Program-made: the position numbers and the translations under genes | Notes under the pieces: generated by a model | Database searches by the model: none | Told to the model about the DNA's origin: nothing | The model's input: only the letters and a program-made list of their open reading frames with translations | NCBI RefSeq assembly: GCF_010725485.1 | Contig: NZ_AP022598.1 | Coordinates: forward strand, 3,596,001 to 3,660,000 | Direction of reading: 5' to 3' | Length of the DNA: 64,000 nucleotides | Source: Mycolicibacterium parafortuitum | GTDB taxonomy: Bacteria; Actinomycetota; Actinomycetes; Mycobacteriales; Mycobacteriaceae | In this document: piece by piece, positions 1 to 8,525 of the stretch | Layout: each line of letters opens with the position of its first letter | Position numbering within the stretch: the stretch's first letter is position 1

Positions 1-1249
1 CGATGTCGGCGGTCGTCGACGATCTCGTGCAGCCCGGGAACCGGCACGTCTGGTCACGGCACCGCACGAAGTCGGCGAGCGTCCGTGAGGGTCGGTATCG
101 CGGTTCCGGCGGCGCCTGGCCGGGGTGGATGAGCTCCCTGACGGTGGCGTACATCGCGGCCTGGGCTGCGACCGGTGCCGGGAGGACCGCACCGCCGAGG
201 ATCGTCGCGGGGCCGGCGGTGCAGAACTCACCCCGGCCGTCGGCGAGGGCGCCGATCAGTCCTGTCAGCGTGTAGCTGTACCACGGGCGGGGGAGCAGTG
301 GCGGATTCTTGCCTGCCAGCGCGCGGCGCTGCGCGGTGAGGTCGCGTGCGGGTTCGCGCTCAGTCTCGGGCTCGGAGTCGGGTGTCGGCTCCGTATCGCG
401 CGGGGCTTCCGAATCAGAGGGCCCGCCAACACTATTCGTGTCCAAGACCTCTCGACGGGCAACGACGTGGATGACGATGCCGCCCGCGGCCGGCTTGGTC
501 GCGGCGTCGCAGTCCTCGTTCTCGCACAGGCAGGGGAGACGGTCCCAACCGAATCCGACCGCGCCGATGGCCGCGGCGCGGCGCTGGTCCAGATCGCGGG
601 GGTCGCGGGAGCACACGGTGCGGGCCAGTGCATCGAGGCGCCGGTCGAAGGCTTCGCCGTCGGTGCCGGATACGGTGGCCGTGACGTGTGAGGTGCCGGT
701 GGCCGGCTCCGCAGACACGTCGACGTGGTGGCCGCGACTGGAGGATTCGCTGCGCCGCACCGCAAGCGGATCATGGAGCAACACCAGGGCGTCGACGTCG
801 TGTTCGGATTGATCGAACGATTTCGCACCCCAGGTGCGCAGGGCTTCCGCAAGCTCGGAATCCAATGCGCGCAACGCGTCTGCGTCCTTCATCAGCATGG
901 TGCGCGTGCAGATCATGTGGACCAGGCGGTACGCGATGAGGCCTCCGGCGAAGACCGCCGCGACCTTGGGTAGCCGTTCACGCAGCGTGACCGCGTCCAT
1001 CAGCAGACCGCTGACCACTCCGCTGGTGACGGAGTGCGCGGCGCCGATCTGAGCGCACACCGCGCTCCAGTTGTCGCAACGCCACTGCTCACGGTCGGCC
1101 GAGCCGGATGCCGCGTAGGCGGCGGCGAGCATGTCGGCCATGAATCCCAACCGCGCCGCGCATGCGGCGTTCTCCAGTCGCGCGCACTCTCGAACCCCGG
1201 CACCAGGGCCTCGGATGTCCGCGACGGCGGCCAGGATCTTCTCGAACAC
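1..1249 (-). CDS. DUF222/HNH endonuclease-like protein (13E12 type), C-terminus outside window
   Basis: A GTG start at 1249 opens 416 codons without a stop to the window edge. The translation begins V-F-E-K-I-L-A-A-V-A-D-I and continues in the style of the mycobacterial DUF222 family. It ends in the start of an HNH motif (C-R-D-Q-T-C-R-F-P-G-C) at about positions 20-70, so the catalytic His-Asn-His part is just cut off. An acidic, Pro-Glu-rich linker occurs at about 340-430. No Shine-Dalgarno is seen, but a TACTAT hexamer lies 7 nt before the GTG, so the mRNA is probably leaderless. Members of this family are multicopy in mycobacteria, often called 13E12 repeats, and have no firm function. 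A second member is at 55618-56904. Confidence 0.8.
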   Translation of the reverse strand, partial: MFEKILAAVADIRGPGAGVRECARLENAACAARLGFMADMLAAAYAASGSADREQWRCDNWSAVCAQIGAAHSVTSGVVSGLLMDAVTLRERLPKVAAVFAGGLIAYRLVHMICTRTMLMKDADALRALDSELAEALRTWGAKSFDQSEHDVDALVLLHDPLAVRRSESSSRGHHVDVSAEPATGTSHVTATVSGTDGEAFDRRLDALARTVCSRDPRDLDQRRAAAIGAVGFGWDRLPCLCENEDCDAATKPAAGGIVIHVVARREVLDTNSVGGPSDSEAPRDTEPTPDSEPETEREPARDLTAQRRALAGKNPPLLPRPWYSYTLTGLIGALADGRGEFCTAGPATILGGAVLPAPVAAQAAMYATVRELIHPGQAPPEPRYRPSRTLADFVRCRDQTCRFPGCTRSSTTADI

Positions 1250-1256
1250 ACTTTCG

Positions 1257-1262
1257 ATAGTA
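1257..1262 (-). promoter_or_regulatory. Probable -10 box of a leaderless promoter (DUF222/HNH gene)
   Basis: TACTAT on the minus strand ends 7 nt before the GTG at 1249. It fits the mycobacterial TANNNT -10 consensus and the spacing that puts the transcription start on the first base of the start codon. No ribosome-binding site competes with this reading. Confidence 0.5.
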
Positions 1263-1418
1263 GTTGCGGGGAGGGCGCGCTGCACCGTCCATATCGCCGC
1301 CTGTGGATGAATCCGGCGTTGGGGATAACAGATAGCAGTGCGGCGCCGAAAACCAGGGAAAGTCGAGGTTTTCACATCTATGTGCGCGCGCGATCGCCGG
1401 TCTCTACCGTCGGGACGC

Positions 1419-2135
1419 ATGACCGAGACGACGATTCCCCGGCTGATGGCGCGCTCGATCGAGCCGATCGCCGAGTTCTACGCCGCGCTGGGGTTCGAGA
1501 TCACGTTCGAACAGACGGCGCCCTACCAGTTTCTGAGCGTCCGGCGCGGAGGTATCGAACTCGACTTCTACGGGGACAGAGAACACGATCCGCTGTCCTG
1601 CACGCATGCCTGCCTGGTCAGGACGGATGACGTGGACCTGCTCTACGGACGATTCACCGCGGGTCTGCGGGACGTTCTCGGATCAGTTCCGGTGCAGGGG
1701 ATTCCGCGGATCGGCGCGTTGGCGGACATGAGCTACGGGGTGCGGCAGTTCCTCGTCACCGATCCCGGCGGGAACACGATCCAGGTGGCCCAGCCGATCA
1801 GCGACAATCAGCACCATCGTCCGCTGCCGCGCGGAACGTTCGACCGTGCGATCCACATGGGCTCGCTGTACGCGAACGCCAAGCAGGACCTGGCCTTGGC
1901 GGTGACGGTCCTCGACCGGGCGCTGCACCGGGCCGATGAGGAGCCGACCGTGATCCAGCTGGTGAAGCTCCTGGTGCTCCGCGCGGACGTGGCCGTCCGC
2001 CAAGGCCAGCCCGCCGTGGCGCGGGACCTGCTGACCCGTGCCAGGGCAACCGGGGCCGACGGACCAGAGCTTGCCGACGATCTCCGGCGGGCAGCAGAAC
2101 TCGAAACCGCTCTCGGGTGGGACGAACCCCGCTAG
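1419..2135 (+). CDS. Glyoxalase/bleomycin-resistance (VOC) fold protein with helical C-terminal extension
   Basis: The 238-residue protein starts at the ATG at 1419 (MTETTIPRL), preceded by GGGAC; an earlier in-frame ATG at 1338 would add a non-conserved basic tail. Residues about 1-120 read as one VOC unit, with S-I-E-P-I-A-E-F-Y-A-A-L-G-F-E at the first strand-helix and V-T-D-P-G-G-N-T-I-Q-V at the last strand. This resembles bleomycin-binding or dioxygenase-like small proteins. Residues about 140-235 are an Ala/Leu-rich helical extension that looks TPR-like and is not usual for the family. Substrate unknown. The gene converges on the SDR gene, with a 4-nt overlap of the stop regions. Confidence 0.7.
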   Translation: MTETTIPRLMARSIEPIAEFYAALGFEITFEQTAPYQFLSVRRGGIELDFYGDREHDPLSCTHACLVRTDDVDLLYGRFTAGLRDVLGSVPVQGIPRIGALADMSYGVRQFLVTDPGGNTIQVAQPISDNQHHRPLPRGTFDRAIHMGSLYANAKQDLALAVTVLDRALHRADEEPTVIQLVKLLVLRADVAVRQGQPAVARDLLTRARATGADGPELADDLRRAAELETALGWDEPR

Positions 2136-2878
2136 CCCGCGCCCTTGCCGTTGTCCACCCGGTACACCGCGCCGTGCACCGCGGCCGCGTCGTCGCTGGC
2201 CAGGAACGCGATGGTCTTGGCGACGTCCTCGGTTTCCATGAACCCCCGCGGCGACGCGATCCGCATGATCAGATCCCAGTCCGCGTTCTCCGGTGCCTCG
2301 AACTCGGTGGTCTGCGCGGTCGGCATGCCGCCCGGGCAGATCGCGTTGACCCGCAACCGCTCCTTGGTGAACTCGACCGCCAGCGCGCGCGTCAGCCCGA
2401 CCAGGCCGTGCTTGGCCGCGCAGTAGCCGGCCGAGTACACCTCGCCCTCCACCCCGGCGATCGACGCGACGTTGACGATGTTGCCCGCCGACTCCAGCAG
2501 ATGCGGCAACGCGGCGCGGCACAGATAGAACGGACCGTTGAGGTTCACCGACAGATCCGTGGCCCAGTCGTCGTCGGTCATCGAAATCGTATGGCGCATC
2601 TTGTGGAACCCGGCGATGTTGGCCAGCACATCGAGGCGGCCGAACTGGGCCACGCATTCGGCGACGGCCTGCGCGCAGGCCTGAGGCGAGGTGACATCGA
2701 CCGAGCTGTAGCGGCCATCGGGGATGTCGGCGAACACCTCGGCCAGCCGCGCGGTGTCCCGCGCGATGCCGAACACGGTCGCGCCCCGTTCGGCGAACAG
2801 CTTCGCCGTCGCCGCTCCCAATCCTGCCGATGCGCCCGTGACCAGGGCGACCTTGCCGCTGAGTTGTCCCATGCCCAT
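2132..2878 (-). CDS. Short-chain dehydrogenase/reductase (SDR)
   Basis: This 248-residue classical SDR has the cofactor motif T-G-A-S-A-G-L-G near residue 14, an N-I-A-G in place of NNAG, a catalytic Ser in N-V-A-S-I-A-G and the Y-C-A-A-K form of YxxxK. It should catalyse NAD(P)-dependent oxidation or reduction of an alcohol/ketone; the substrate cannot be read. The start could be the ATG at 2878 or 2872; AGAAGG precedes both. It lies 25 bp downstream of the ABC-transporter ATPase on the same strand, so it is probably the last gene of that operon and may act on the imported compound (inference). Confidence 0.8.
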   Translation of the reverse strand: MGMGQLSGKVALVTGASAGLGAATAKLFAERGATVFGIARDTARLAEVFADIPDGRYSSVDVTSPQACAQAVAECVAQFGRLDVLANIAGFHKMRHTISMTDDDWATDLSVNLNGPFYLCRAALPHLLESAGNIVNVASIAGVEGEVYSAGYCAAKHGLVGLTRALAVEFTKERLRVNAICPGGMPTAQTTEFEAPENADWDLIMRIASPRGFMETEDVAKTIAFLASDDAAAVHGAVYRVDNGKGAG

Positions 2879-2903
2879 GACCTTCTCATGGGCCCGTCGA
2901 GAC

Positions 2904-4502
2904 TCACACGGCGGCGCGCGGTCTCACCGGTGGAACGGCGGCCAGCAGTTCGCGCGTGTACTCCTGCTCGGGTGAGGCGAACAGCTCGTCGGCCGGCCGA
3001 TTCTCGACGACCCCGCCGTGCCGCATCACCAGCACCTCGTGGCTGAGCTGACGGATCACCGCGAGATCGTGCCCGATCAACAGGTAGGTCAGAGACAGCT
3101 CCGACTGCAGCCGCGACAGCAGGTCCAGCACGCGGGCCTGCACCGAGACGTCCAGCGATGCGGTCGCCTCGTCGAGGATCAGCAGTTCCGGTTCGGCGGC
3201 CAGCGCCCGCGCGATGCTGACCCGCTGGCGCTGCCCGCCGGACAGTTCGTGCGGATAGCGCTGGGCGAATTCGGCAGGCAGCCCGACCAGGTCAAGCAGC
3301 TCCCCGACGCGGCGGCGACGGGCATCCTTGCCGTCGACGAGCTTGTGCACCAGCAGCGGTTCGGCGATCGACGTGTCCACCCGGATACGGGGATTCAGCG
3401 ATGAGAACGGATCCTGGAACACCATCCCGATCCGCCGCCGAATCTCCTTGGCGCCCTTGCCCTTCACGTGTAGCACGTCATCACCGGACAGCGTCGCGGT
3501 CCCGGCGTCCGGGGCCACCAGTCCGGTCAGCGCCGCCGCGACCGTGGACTTGCCCGAACCGGATTCACCGACCAACCCCAGGGTGGTGCCGCGCCGGATC
3601 CGGAACGACACGTCCTTGACCGCGTGCACCGTCGACCGGCCGACCGGCGACGACGTCGTGAACCTGACGTCCAGACCCGCGACATCCAGCAGCGTGTCGT
3701 CGGCGTCCACCGGCGGGGGACCGGACCGCTCCAGCACCGGGCGCGCCGCCAGCAGATCGCGGGTGTAGTCGTCGCGCGGGTGGTCGAAGACCTCCATGAT
3801 CGGTGCCTGCTCGACGGCCACCCCGTCGCGCATCACCGTGACCTCGTCGGCGACCTGACCGATCACCCCGAGGTCGTGGCTGATCCACACCACCGCGGTG
3901 CCGAAATCCCGTTGCAGCGCCCGGACCAGCTCGATGATCTGCGCCTGCGTCGTGACGTCGAGGGCGGTGGTGGGTTCGTCGGCGATCAGCAGCTCCGGGT
4001 CACACGCCAGCGCGATCGCGATCATCACCCGCTGGCGCTGCCCGCCGGAGAGCTGGTGCGGATAGGCGTGCAGCCGGGTCTGCGGATCCGGCAGGCCCAC
4101 CGCGTCGAGGAGTTCGACGGCCCGTCCGGTCGCCGCACGCCGCGTCATATTGCGGTGGGTCTGCAGGGATTCGGTGATCTGCCGTTCCAGGGTCAGCAGC
4201 GGGTTCAGTGAGGTGCCCGGATCCTGGAAGACGAACCCGACACGGGCGCCGTGCACGCTGCGCAGGACTTTCGGTGAGGCGCCGACCAGTTCGACGTCGC
4301 CGGCCAGCGTGCTGCTTCCGGAGACCCGCGCACCGGGTGCGTCGAGCAGGCCGGTGGCCGCCAGCACCGTCATCGTCTTGCCCGATCCGGACTCGCCGAC
4401 GATACCGACCGTCTTCTCACGGTCCACCTCGAACGAGACGCCGTCGACGATGGTTCGGGCCCCGATGCGCACCGACAGATCCCTGACGCCGAGAACGGTC
4501 AT
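2904..4502 (-). CDS. ABC importer ATPase, two nucleotide-binding domains fused (DppD-DppF type)
   Basis: The ATG at 4502 ([10 protein letters not shown]) gives 532 residues holding two complete ABC ATPase units. Each has a Walker A (G-E-S-G-S-G-K-T and G-E-S-G-S-G-K-S), the signature L-S-G-G-Q-R-Q-R-V and a Walker B (L-L-I-A-D-E-P and L-L-I-L-D-E-A). Separate DppD and DppF subunits are the common arrangement, while a single double-length ATPase is frequent in actinobacteria. The start overlaps the permease stop by 4 nt (ATGA). An open frame extends further upstream, but that part only reads the permease out of frame. It powers uptake with the two permeases and the lipoprotein encoded upstream. 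Confidence 0.9.
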   Translation of the reverse strand: MTVLGVRDLSVRIGARTIVDGVSFEVDREKTVGIVGESGSGKTMTVLAATGLLDAPGARVSGSSTLAGDVELVGASPKVLRSVHGARVGFVFQDPGTSLNPLLTLERQITESLQTHRNMTRRAATGRAVELLDAVGLPDPQTRLHAYPHQLSGGQRQRVMIAIALACDPELLIADEPTTALDVTTQAQIIELVRALQRDFGTAVVWISHDLGVIGQVADEVTVMRDGVAVEQAPIMEVFDHPRDDYTRDLLAARPVLERSGPPPVDADDTLLDVAGLDVRFTTSSPVGRSTVHAVKDVSFRIRRGTTLGLVGESGSGKSTVAAALTGLVAPDAGTATLSGDDVLHVKGKGAKEIRRRIGMVFQDPFSSLNPRIRVDTSIAEPLLVHKLVDGKDARRRRVGELLDLVGLPAEFAQRYPHELSGGQRQRVSIARALAAEPELLILDEATASLDVSVQARVLDLLSRLQSELSLTYLLIGHDLAVIRQLSHEVLVMRHGGVVENRPADELFASPEQEYTRELLAAVPPVRPRAAV

Positions 4503-5380
4503 GATTCCCGCCTCCGCGCCTCGATCGTGGTGCGCTGCTTGGGATCCAGCACATCCCGCAGCCCGTCGCCGAACAGGTTGAACGCCAACACGATCACGAA
4601 GATCGCGGCGCCGGGGAACACCGCCATCCACCACGCCATCGTCACGAATCCCTGTGAGTCGAAGATCATTCGGCCCAGTGACGGCTGCGGCGGCTGAATC
4701 CCCAACCCCAGGAACGACAGCGCCGCTTCGGACAGGATCGCGAACGCCAGCGACAGCGAGGTCTGCACGATCAGCGGTCCGGCGATGTTGGGCAGGATGT
4801 GGCGCCGCAGGATGTACAGGTCGCCGGTGCCCATCGCCCGTGACACCGATACATACGGTTCGGTCCGGACACTGAGGGTGCTGGCCCGCGCGACGCGCGC
4901 GAAGATCGGTGTGTACACGATGCCGATCGCGAGGATGGTGGTCGTCACGCCCGGCCCGAGGATCGCGACCACCGCCAGCGCGAGCAGCAGCACCGGGAAC
5001 GCGAACATCACGTCGACCACCCGCATCAGCACCGTGTCCAGCCACCCGCCGCGGTATCCCGCGACCACCCCGACCGTGACTCCGACGACGAGGGCGAATG
5101 CGACGCTGACCACCGCGATCCGCATCGACGCCTGCACCGCGACCAGCACCCGTGACAGCACGTCACGCCCCAGCTCGTCAGTGCCGAACCAGTGCGAACC
5201 GTTCGGCGCCGCAAGCGCGTTCGGGACGTCGACGTCGTTGACTCCGTACGGCGCAATCCAGGTCGCGGTCACCGCGATGACCGCGACCGCGACGAGCACC
5301 AGCGTGCTGACCAGCGTGACGGGATTGCGGGCGAGGAGGCGCCACGACGACAGGCGGGTGTCCGGTTCGGTGGTCGTCAT
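4499..5380 (-). CDS. ABC importer permease, DppC/OppC type
   Basis: The 293-residue integral membrane protein has a cytoplasmic N-terminus and a first membrane segment at about residues 19-45. The binding-protein-dependent transport domain carries the EAA loop (A-I-L-S-E-A-A-L-S-F-L-G-L-G) near residue 215. The leading N-terminal helix followed by the motif G-T-D-E-L-G-R-D-V is diagnostic for the DppC/OppC class. It overlaps both neighbours by 4 nt, so translation is probably coupled across the operon. The transported ligand (oligopeptide, nickel or other) is not evident. Confidence 0.9.
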   Translation of the reverse strand: MTTTEPDTRLSSWRLLARNPVTLVSTLVLVAVAVIAVTATWIAPYGVNDVDVPNALAAPNGSHWFGTDELGRDVLSRVLVAVQASMRIAVVSVAFALVVGVTVGVVAGYRGGWLDTVLMRVVDVMFAFPVLLLALAVVAILGPGVTTTILAIGIVYTPIFARVARASTLSVRTEPYVSVSRAMGTGDLYILRRHILPNIAGPLIVQTSLSLAFAILSEAALSFLGLGIQPPQPSLGRMIFDSQGFVTMAWWMAVFPGAAIFVIVLAFNLFGDGLRDVLDPKQRTTIEARRRES

Positions 5381-6327
5381 CCCAGTCGGATCCTCGGGTC
5401 CACGACGGCGTACAGCACGTCGACGAGCAGATTGATCAGCAGGAACAACGCCGCGATCAGCAGCACCGCGCCCTGGATCAGCGGGTAGTCACGGGCGGCC
5501 ACCGCGTTGTAGACCAATCGGCCCAAACCCGGCCAGGCGAACACCACTTCGACGACGATCACGCCACCGAGCAGGGTTGCGAGCTGGATACCGGTGATGG
5601 TCAGGATCGGCACGAGCGCGTTGCGGACGGTGTGCCGGAACGTCACGACGCGCGGTGCGAGACCCTTCGACCGCGCGGTGCGCACGTATCCCATCGACGC
5701 GACCTCCAGCACCGCCGACCGCACGTAGCGGGTCATGATCGCAGCGGCGACGACCCCGACGGTCAACCCCGGCAGGATGATGTGGCGCAGCCAGCCCGCC
5801 GGGTCCTCGAACAGCGGCCGGTACCCCGAGGTCGGCAGCCAGCCCAGCGTGGTGGAGAACAGCGCGATCAGCAGGATGCCCATCCAGAAGTCCGGTATCG
5901 ACACACCGAACTGGCTGGTGACCCGCACGATCGCATCGCTGGCCCTGCCCTCGCGCAGTGCCGAGTACACCCCGGCCGGCAGCGCGATCGCCAGCGCGAT
6001 CACGATGCCCGTCAGACCCAGCGACAGCGTGGCCGGAAGGCGTTCCAGCAGCGTGACGGTGACGGGATCGCCGTTGCGGAAGCTGACGCCCAGATCCCCG
6101 GTCAGCGCCGACCCGATGTAGCCGAAGAACTGCGAGATCAGTGGACGATCCAAACCGCTTGCGGCGCGCAGGGCTTCGTAGGCCTCCGGGGTGTAGCGGG
6201 TGCCCAGCGCGATGCGCACCGGGTCACCGGGCACCAGGTGCACGAGCGCGAACACCAGGACCAGCACCCCGAACATCACGACCGCCGAATACAGCAACCG
6301 CTGCGCGACGAAGCGCAGGATCATCAC
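5377..6327 (-). CDS. ABC importer permease, DppB/OppB type
   Basis: This 316-residue membrane protein begins with the typical DppB first segment (L-R-F-V-A-Q-R-L-L-Y-S-A-V-V-M-F-G-V) followed by H-L-V-P-G-D-P. It has about six membrane segments and an EAA-like loop in the second half (A-R-S-K-G-L-A-P-R-V-V). It pairs with the DppC-type permease encoded just downstream. The start overlaps the end of the substrate-binding protein gene by 4 nt. No specificity can be inferred. Confidence 0.9.
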   Translation of the reverse strand: MMILRFVAQRLLYSAVVMFGVLVLVFALVHLVPGDPVRIALGTRYTPEAYEALRAASGLDRPLISQFFGYIGSALTGDLGVSFRNGDPVTVTLLERLPATLSLGLTGIVIALAIALPAGVYSALREGRASDAIVRVTSQFGVSIPDFWMGILLIALFSTTLGWLPTSGYRPLFEDPAGWLRHIILPGLTVGVVAAAIMTRYVRSAVLEVASMGYVRTARSKGLAPRVVTFRHTVRNALVPILTITGIQLATLLGGVIVVEVVFAWPGLGRLVYNAVAARDYPLIQGAVLLIAALFLLINLLVDVLYAVVDPRIRLG

Positions 6328-7877
6328 GACTGTGCCTCCCCGTCGGGGTGCAGCGACGCCGTCCGGAACCGCACCGCGCCGTCGCGGCGCGCCTGGTAGC
6401 CCGACAGTGCTGGGTTCCAGGCCTGGATCACCGACGGGTTGTACAGGTAGATGTAGCTGACCTCATCGGCGATCAACGTCGCCGCCTTCGCGTACTCGTC
6501 CTTGCGGGCCTGTTCGTCGGTTTCGACGCGGCCGGCGTCGAGCAGGCGGTCGACCTCGGCATTGGAGAACTTCTGCGCATTGCTGGTGCCGTCGGTGTGG
6601 TGCTGGGCGTAGTAGAAGTCGTCGGGGTCGATGTTGCCGAGCCAGCCCATCATCAGCATGTCGAAGTTGCCCGAGTTCTGTTCGTCGAGCCAGGTCGCGA
6701 AGTCCACGGTGCGGATGTTGACCGTGAAGCCCAGCGGCGCAAGGTTGTCGGCGACGATCTGGGCCGCCGTGACCGTCTCGGGATACTCGGTGGTGACCAG
6801 CATGTCGAGATCGCCGGGCTGAGTCCCGGCCTCCCGCAACAGTGTCCGCGCAGTGTCCAGTCCGGCCTCCCCGTCCTCGCGGTATCTGTCGTAGGGGGTG
6901 AACCACGGATTGCCCTGCGGGATCGCGAGCTCGTTGACCGCCGCGGTGCCGTAGCTGGTGGCCTGCACGATCGCGTCGCGGTCGATCGCATACGCGATGG
7001 CCTGGCGCACCCGAACGTCGTCCCACGGGGCGCGCGCCTGGTTCAGCGCCAGGTACCAGTAGTCGTTGCTGGGGGTGACGGCGAGCTCCAGCGATTCGTC
7101 GTCACGCAGCTGGGCGACGCGCTGCGGTGGCACGGAGTCCGTCCAGTCGACCTCACCGGCCTGCAGCGCCGACAGCGCCGTCGACGGCTCGGAGATGAAC
7201 CGGAACGTCACCCCGCTCACGCCGGGCGCGCCGCCCCAGTAGTCCGGGTTCGCGCGCAGCGAGATCGAGTCGCCACTCTTCTGCCCGATGAAGCTGAACG
7301 GGCCCGTGCCCACCGGGTGGGTCGCGATCTGTCCGCTCTCCACGTTGGCGCGCGACACGATCGCCATCCCCTTGAAGCCGCCGAGGTTGGTCAGCATGTT
7401 CGGCGTCGGACGGTCGACGCGGACGACGACGGTGGCCGGGTCCAGCGCCTCCACCGCACGCACCGACGCGAACTTGTCCGAGTTGGCGAGCTGCTCGTCG
7501 ATGATGCGGCGGTAGGAGAACACGACGTCGTCGGAGGTCAGCGGGGAGCCGTCGTGGAACGTCACGCCCGGGCGCAGCCGGAACGTCCACGTGAGTTGAT
7601 CGGGGCTGACCTCCCAGGACTGCGCCAGCGCCGGCTGCATCTGCAGGTTCTCGTCCGGTTCGACAAGGGTGTCGAACACGTTCTCCAGCACCTCGAAGGA
7701 GAAGTACGCCGTGGTCTTGTGTGGGTCGAGTTGATCCGGTTCACCGGCGATCGCGGCGATCAGCGCCCCGGACGTGCCCTCTCCGAGGTCGACGCGCTGG
7801 CCCGTCGAACACCCCGTCGCGGTAAGCAGAAAAGCGCATATGGCGAGAACAGCGGCCCTCACCGCCGTTCTCGCCAT
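6324..7877 (-). CDS. Family 5 substrate-binding lipoprotein of the ABC importer
   Basis: The ATG at 7877 gives 517 residues beginning MARTAVRAAV, with a hydrophobic signal and a lipobox (L-L-T-A-T-G-C) that places the lipidated Cys at about residue 22. The rest reads as an SBP_bac_5 protein: an early L-D-P-H-K-T segment, then W-T-F-R-L-R-P-G-V-T-F-H-D-G-S-P-L, the hallmark of peptide/nickel-binding proteins. An upstream in-frame ATG at 7943 would add a hydrophilic stretch before the signal and is less likely. It is the first gene of the importer operon. A perfect 14-bp inverted repeat overlaps the start codon (see 7837-7880). Confidence 0.9.
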   Translation of the reverse strand: MARTAVRAAVLAICAFLLTATGCSTGQRVDLGEGTSGALIAAIAGEPDQLDPHKTTAYFSFEVLENVFDTLVEPDENLQMQPALAQSWEVSPDQLTWTFRLRPGVTFHDGSPLTSDDVVFSYRRIIDEQLANSDKFASVRAVEALDPATVVVRVDRPTPNMLTNLGGFKGMAIVSRANVESGQIATHPVGTGPFSFIGQKSGDSISLRANPDYWGGAPGVSGVTFRFISEPSTALSALQAGEVDWTDSVPPQRVAQLRDDESLELAVTPSNDYWYLALNQARAPWDDVRVRQAIAYAIDRDAIVQATSYGTAAVNELAIPQGNPWFTPYDRYREDGEAGLDTARTLLREAGTQPGDLDMLVTTEYPETVTAAQIVADNLAPLGFTVNIRTVDFATWLDEQNSGNFDMLMMGWLGNIDPDDFYYAQHHTDGTSNAQKFSNAEVDRLLDAGRVETDEQARKDEYAKAATLIADEVSYIYLYNPSVIQAWNPALSGYQARRDGAVRFRTASLHPDGEAQS

Positions 7878-7880
7878 ATG
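7837..7880. repeat. Perfect 14-bp inverted repeat over the start codon of the importer lipoprotein gene
   Basis: CATATGGCGAGAAC at 7837-7850 is exactly complementary to GTTCTCGCCATATG at 7867-7880, with a 16-nt spacer. On the minus strand the first arm contains the ATG at 7877 and the second arm lies within the signal-peptide codons. In RNA this would be a strong hairpin enclosing the start codon. In DNA it could be an operator for a dimeric regulator. Confidence 0.75.
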
Positions 7881-7996
7881 CCTACCACCCCGAACTCGAA
7901 CTTGCTGACGACCCTCTACCCGGTGCCCCGGGACGCAAAACACCGCCGGAGGACAAAGCCGTGACTTTGATCAGTGGCGGCTGAAATACTGCGGGC

Positions 7997-8524
7997 ATGA
8001 AGATGCTGCGCGGTGTTGCCGCGGTCGCCGTACTGGCCGGTGCCTCCGTCGGGCTGGGAGTCGGGGCGGCCGCCCCCGCCGCCGCCGACGTCCCCGTGAT
8101 GCAGGGCGAGTACAACTACGTCTCCGAGGGGCAGACCGGCGTCTGGACCATCTACCCGACCTGTGTGCCCGTCGTCGGTGACCTGCGCGAGCCGCTGTAC
8201 CTTCCGGTCGGCTGCACGCTGCACGTCGGGCCGTCCACCGGTCTCAGTGGCGGCGACGCCCGGCTCACCGGCGGGCTGTGGACCTTCACGACCGACAAGC
8301 GTGAGGGGATGAAGTGCCCCGACGGCAGCTTCGCGCCGACCACCGAGGAGGTCTCGTTCAACGAGACCTCGGGTACGCGACGCATCCTGCACACCGGGGT
8401 GTGCGGCCTGCAGCCGGGCATGATCGAAGTGCCGTTCACGCTGTCGTTCAAGCAGCCCCTGCCGATCCCGGTCGACCAGTACCCGCTGATCTGCGAGCCC
8501 GGCGGCCTGCGCCGGTGCTTCTGA
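7997..8524 (+). CDS. Secreted protein of unknown function (mycobacterial type)
   Basis: The 175-residue protein has a clear Sec signal: basic start M-K-M-L-R, a hydrophobic Val/Ala core, then A-A-P-A-A-A-D with probable cleavage after about residue 32. The mature part is small, with four Cys residues that could form disulfides, and a Trp/Thr/Tyr-rich beta-type composition. I recognise no catalytic motif; similar short secreted proteins are common in mycobacteria. The stop is followed 1 nt later by the ATG of the DapB-like gene, so the two are probably co-transcribed. It is divergent from the importer operon with a 119-bp gap. Confidence 0.75.
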   Translation: MKMLRGVAAVAVLAGASVGLGVGAAAPAAADVPVMQGEYNYVSEGQTGVWTIYPTCVPVVGDLREPLYLPVGCTLHVGPSTGLSGGDARLTGGLWTFTTDKREGMKCPDGSFAPTTEEVSFNETSGTRRILHTGVCGLQPGMIEVPFTLSFKQPLPIPVDQYPLICEPGGLRRCF

Positions 8525-8525
8525 C

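Noticed and set aside
2904..5045. Permease-ATPase fusion of 713 residues
   Set aside because: The first 181 residues read the permease gene out of frame; the ATPase starts at 4502 with an ATGA overlap.
6141..7964. 607-codon plus-strand frame across the substrate-binding protein gene
   Set aside because: Antisense shadow of a gene with clear lipobox and family motifs.
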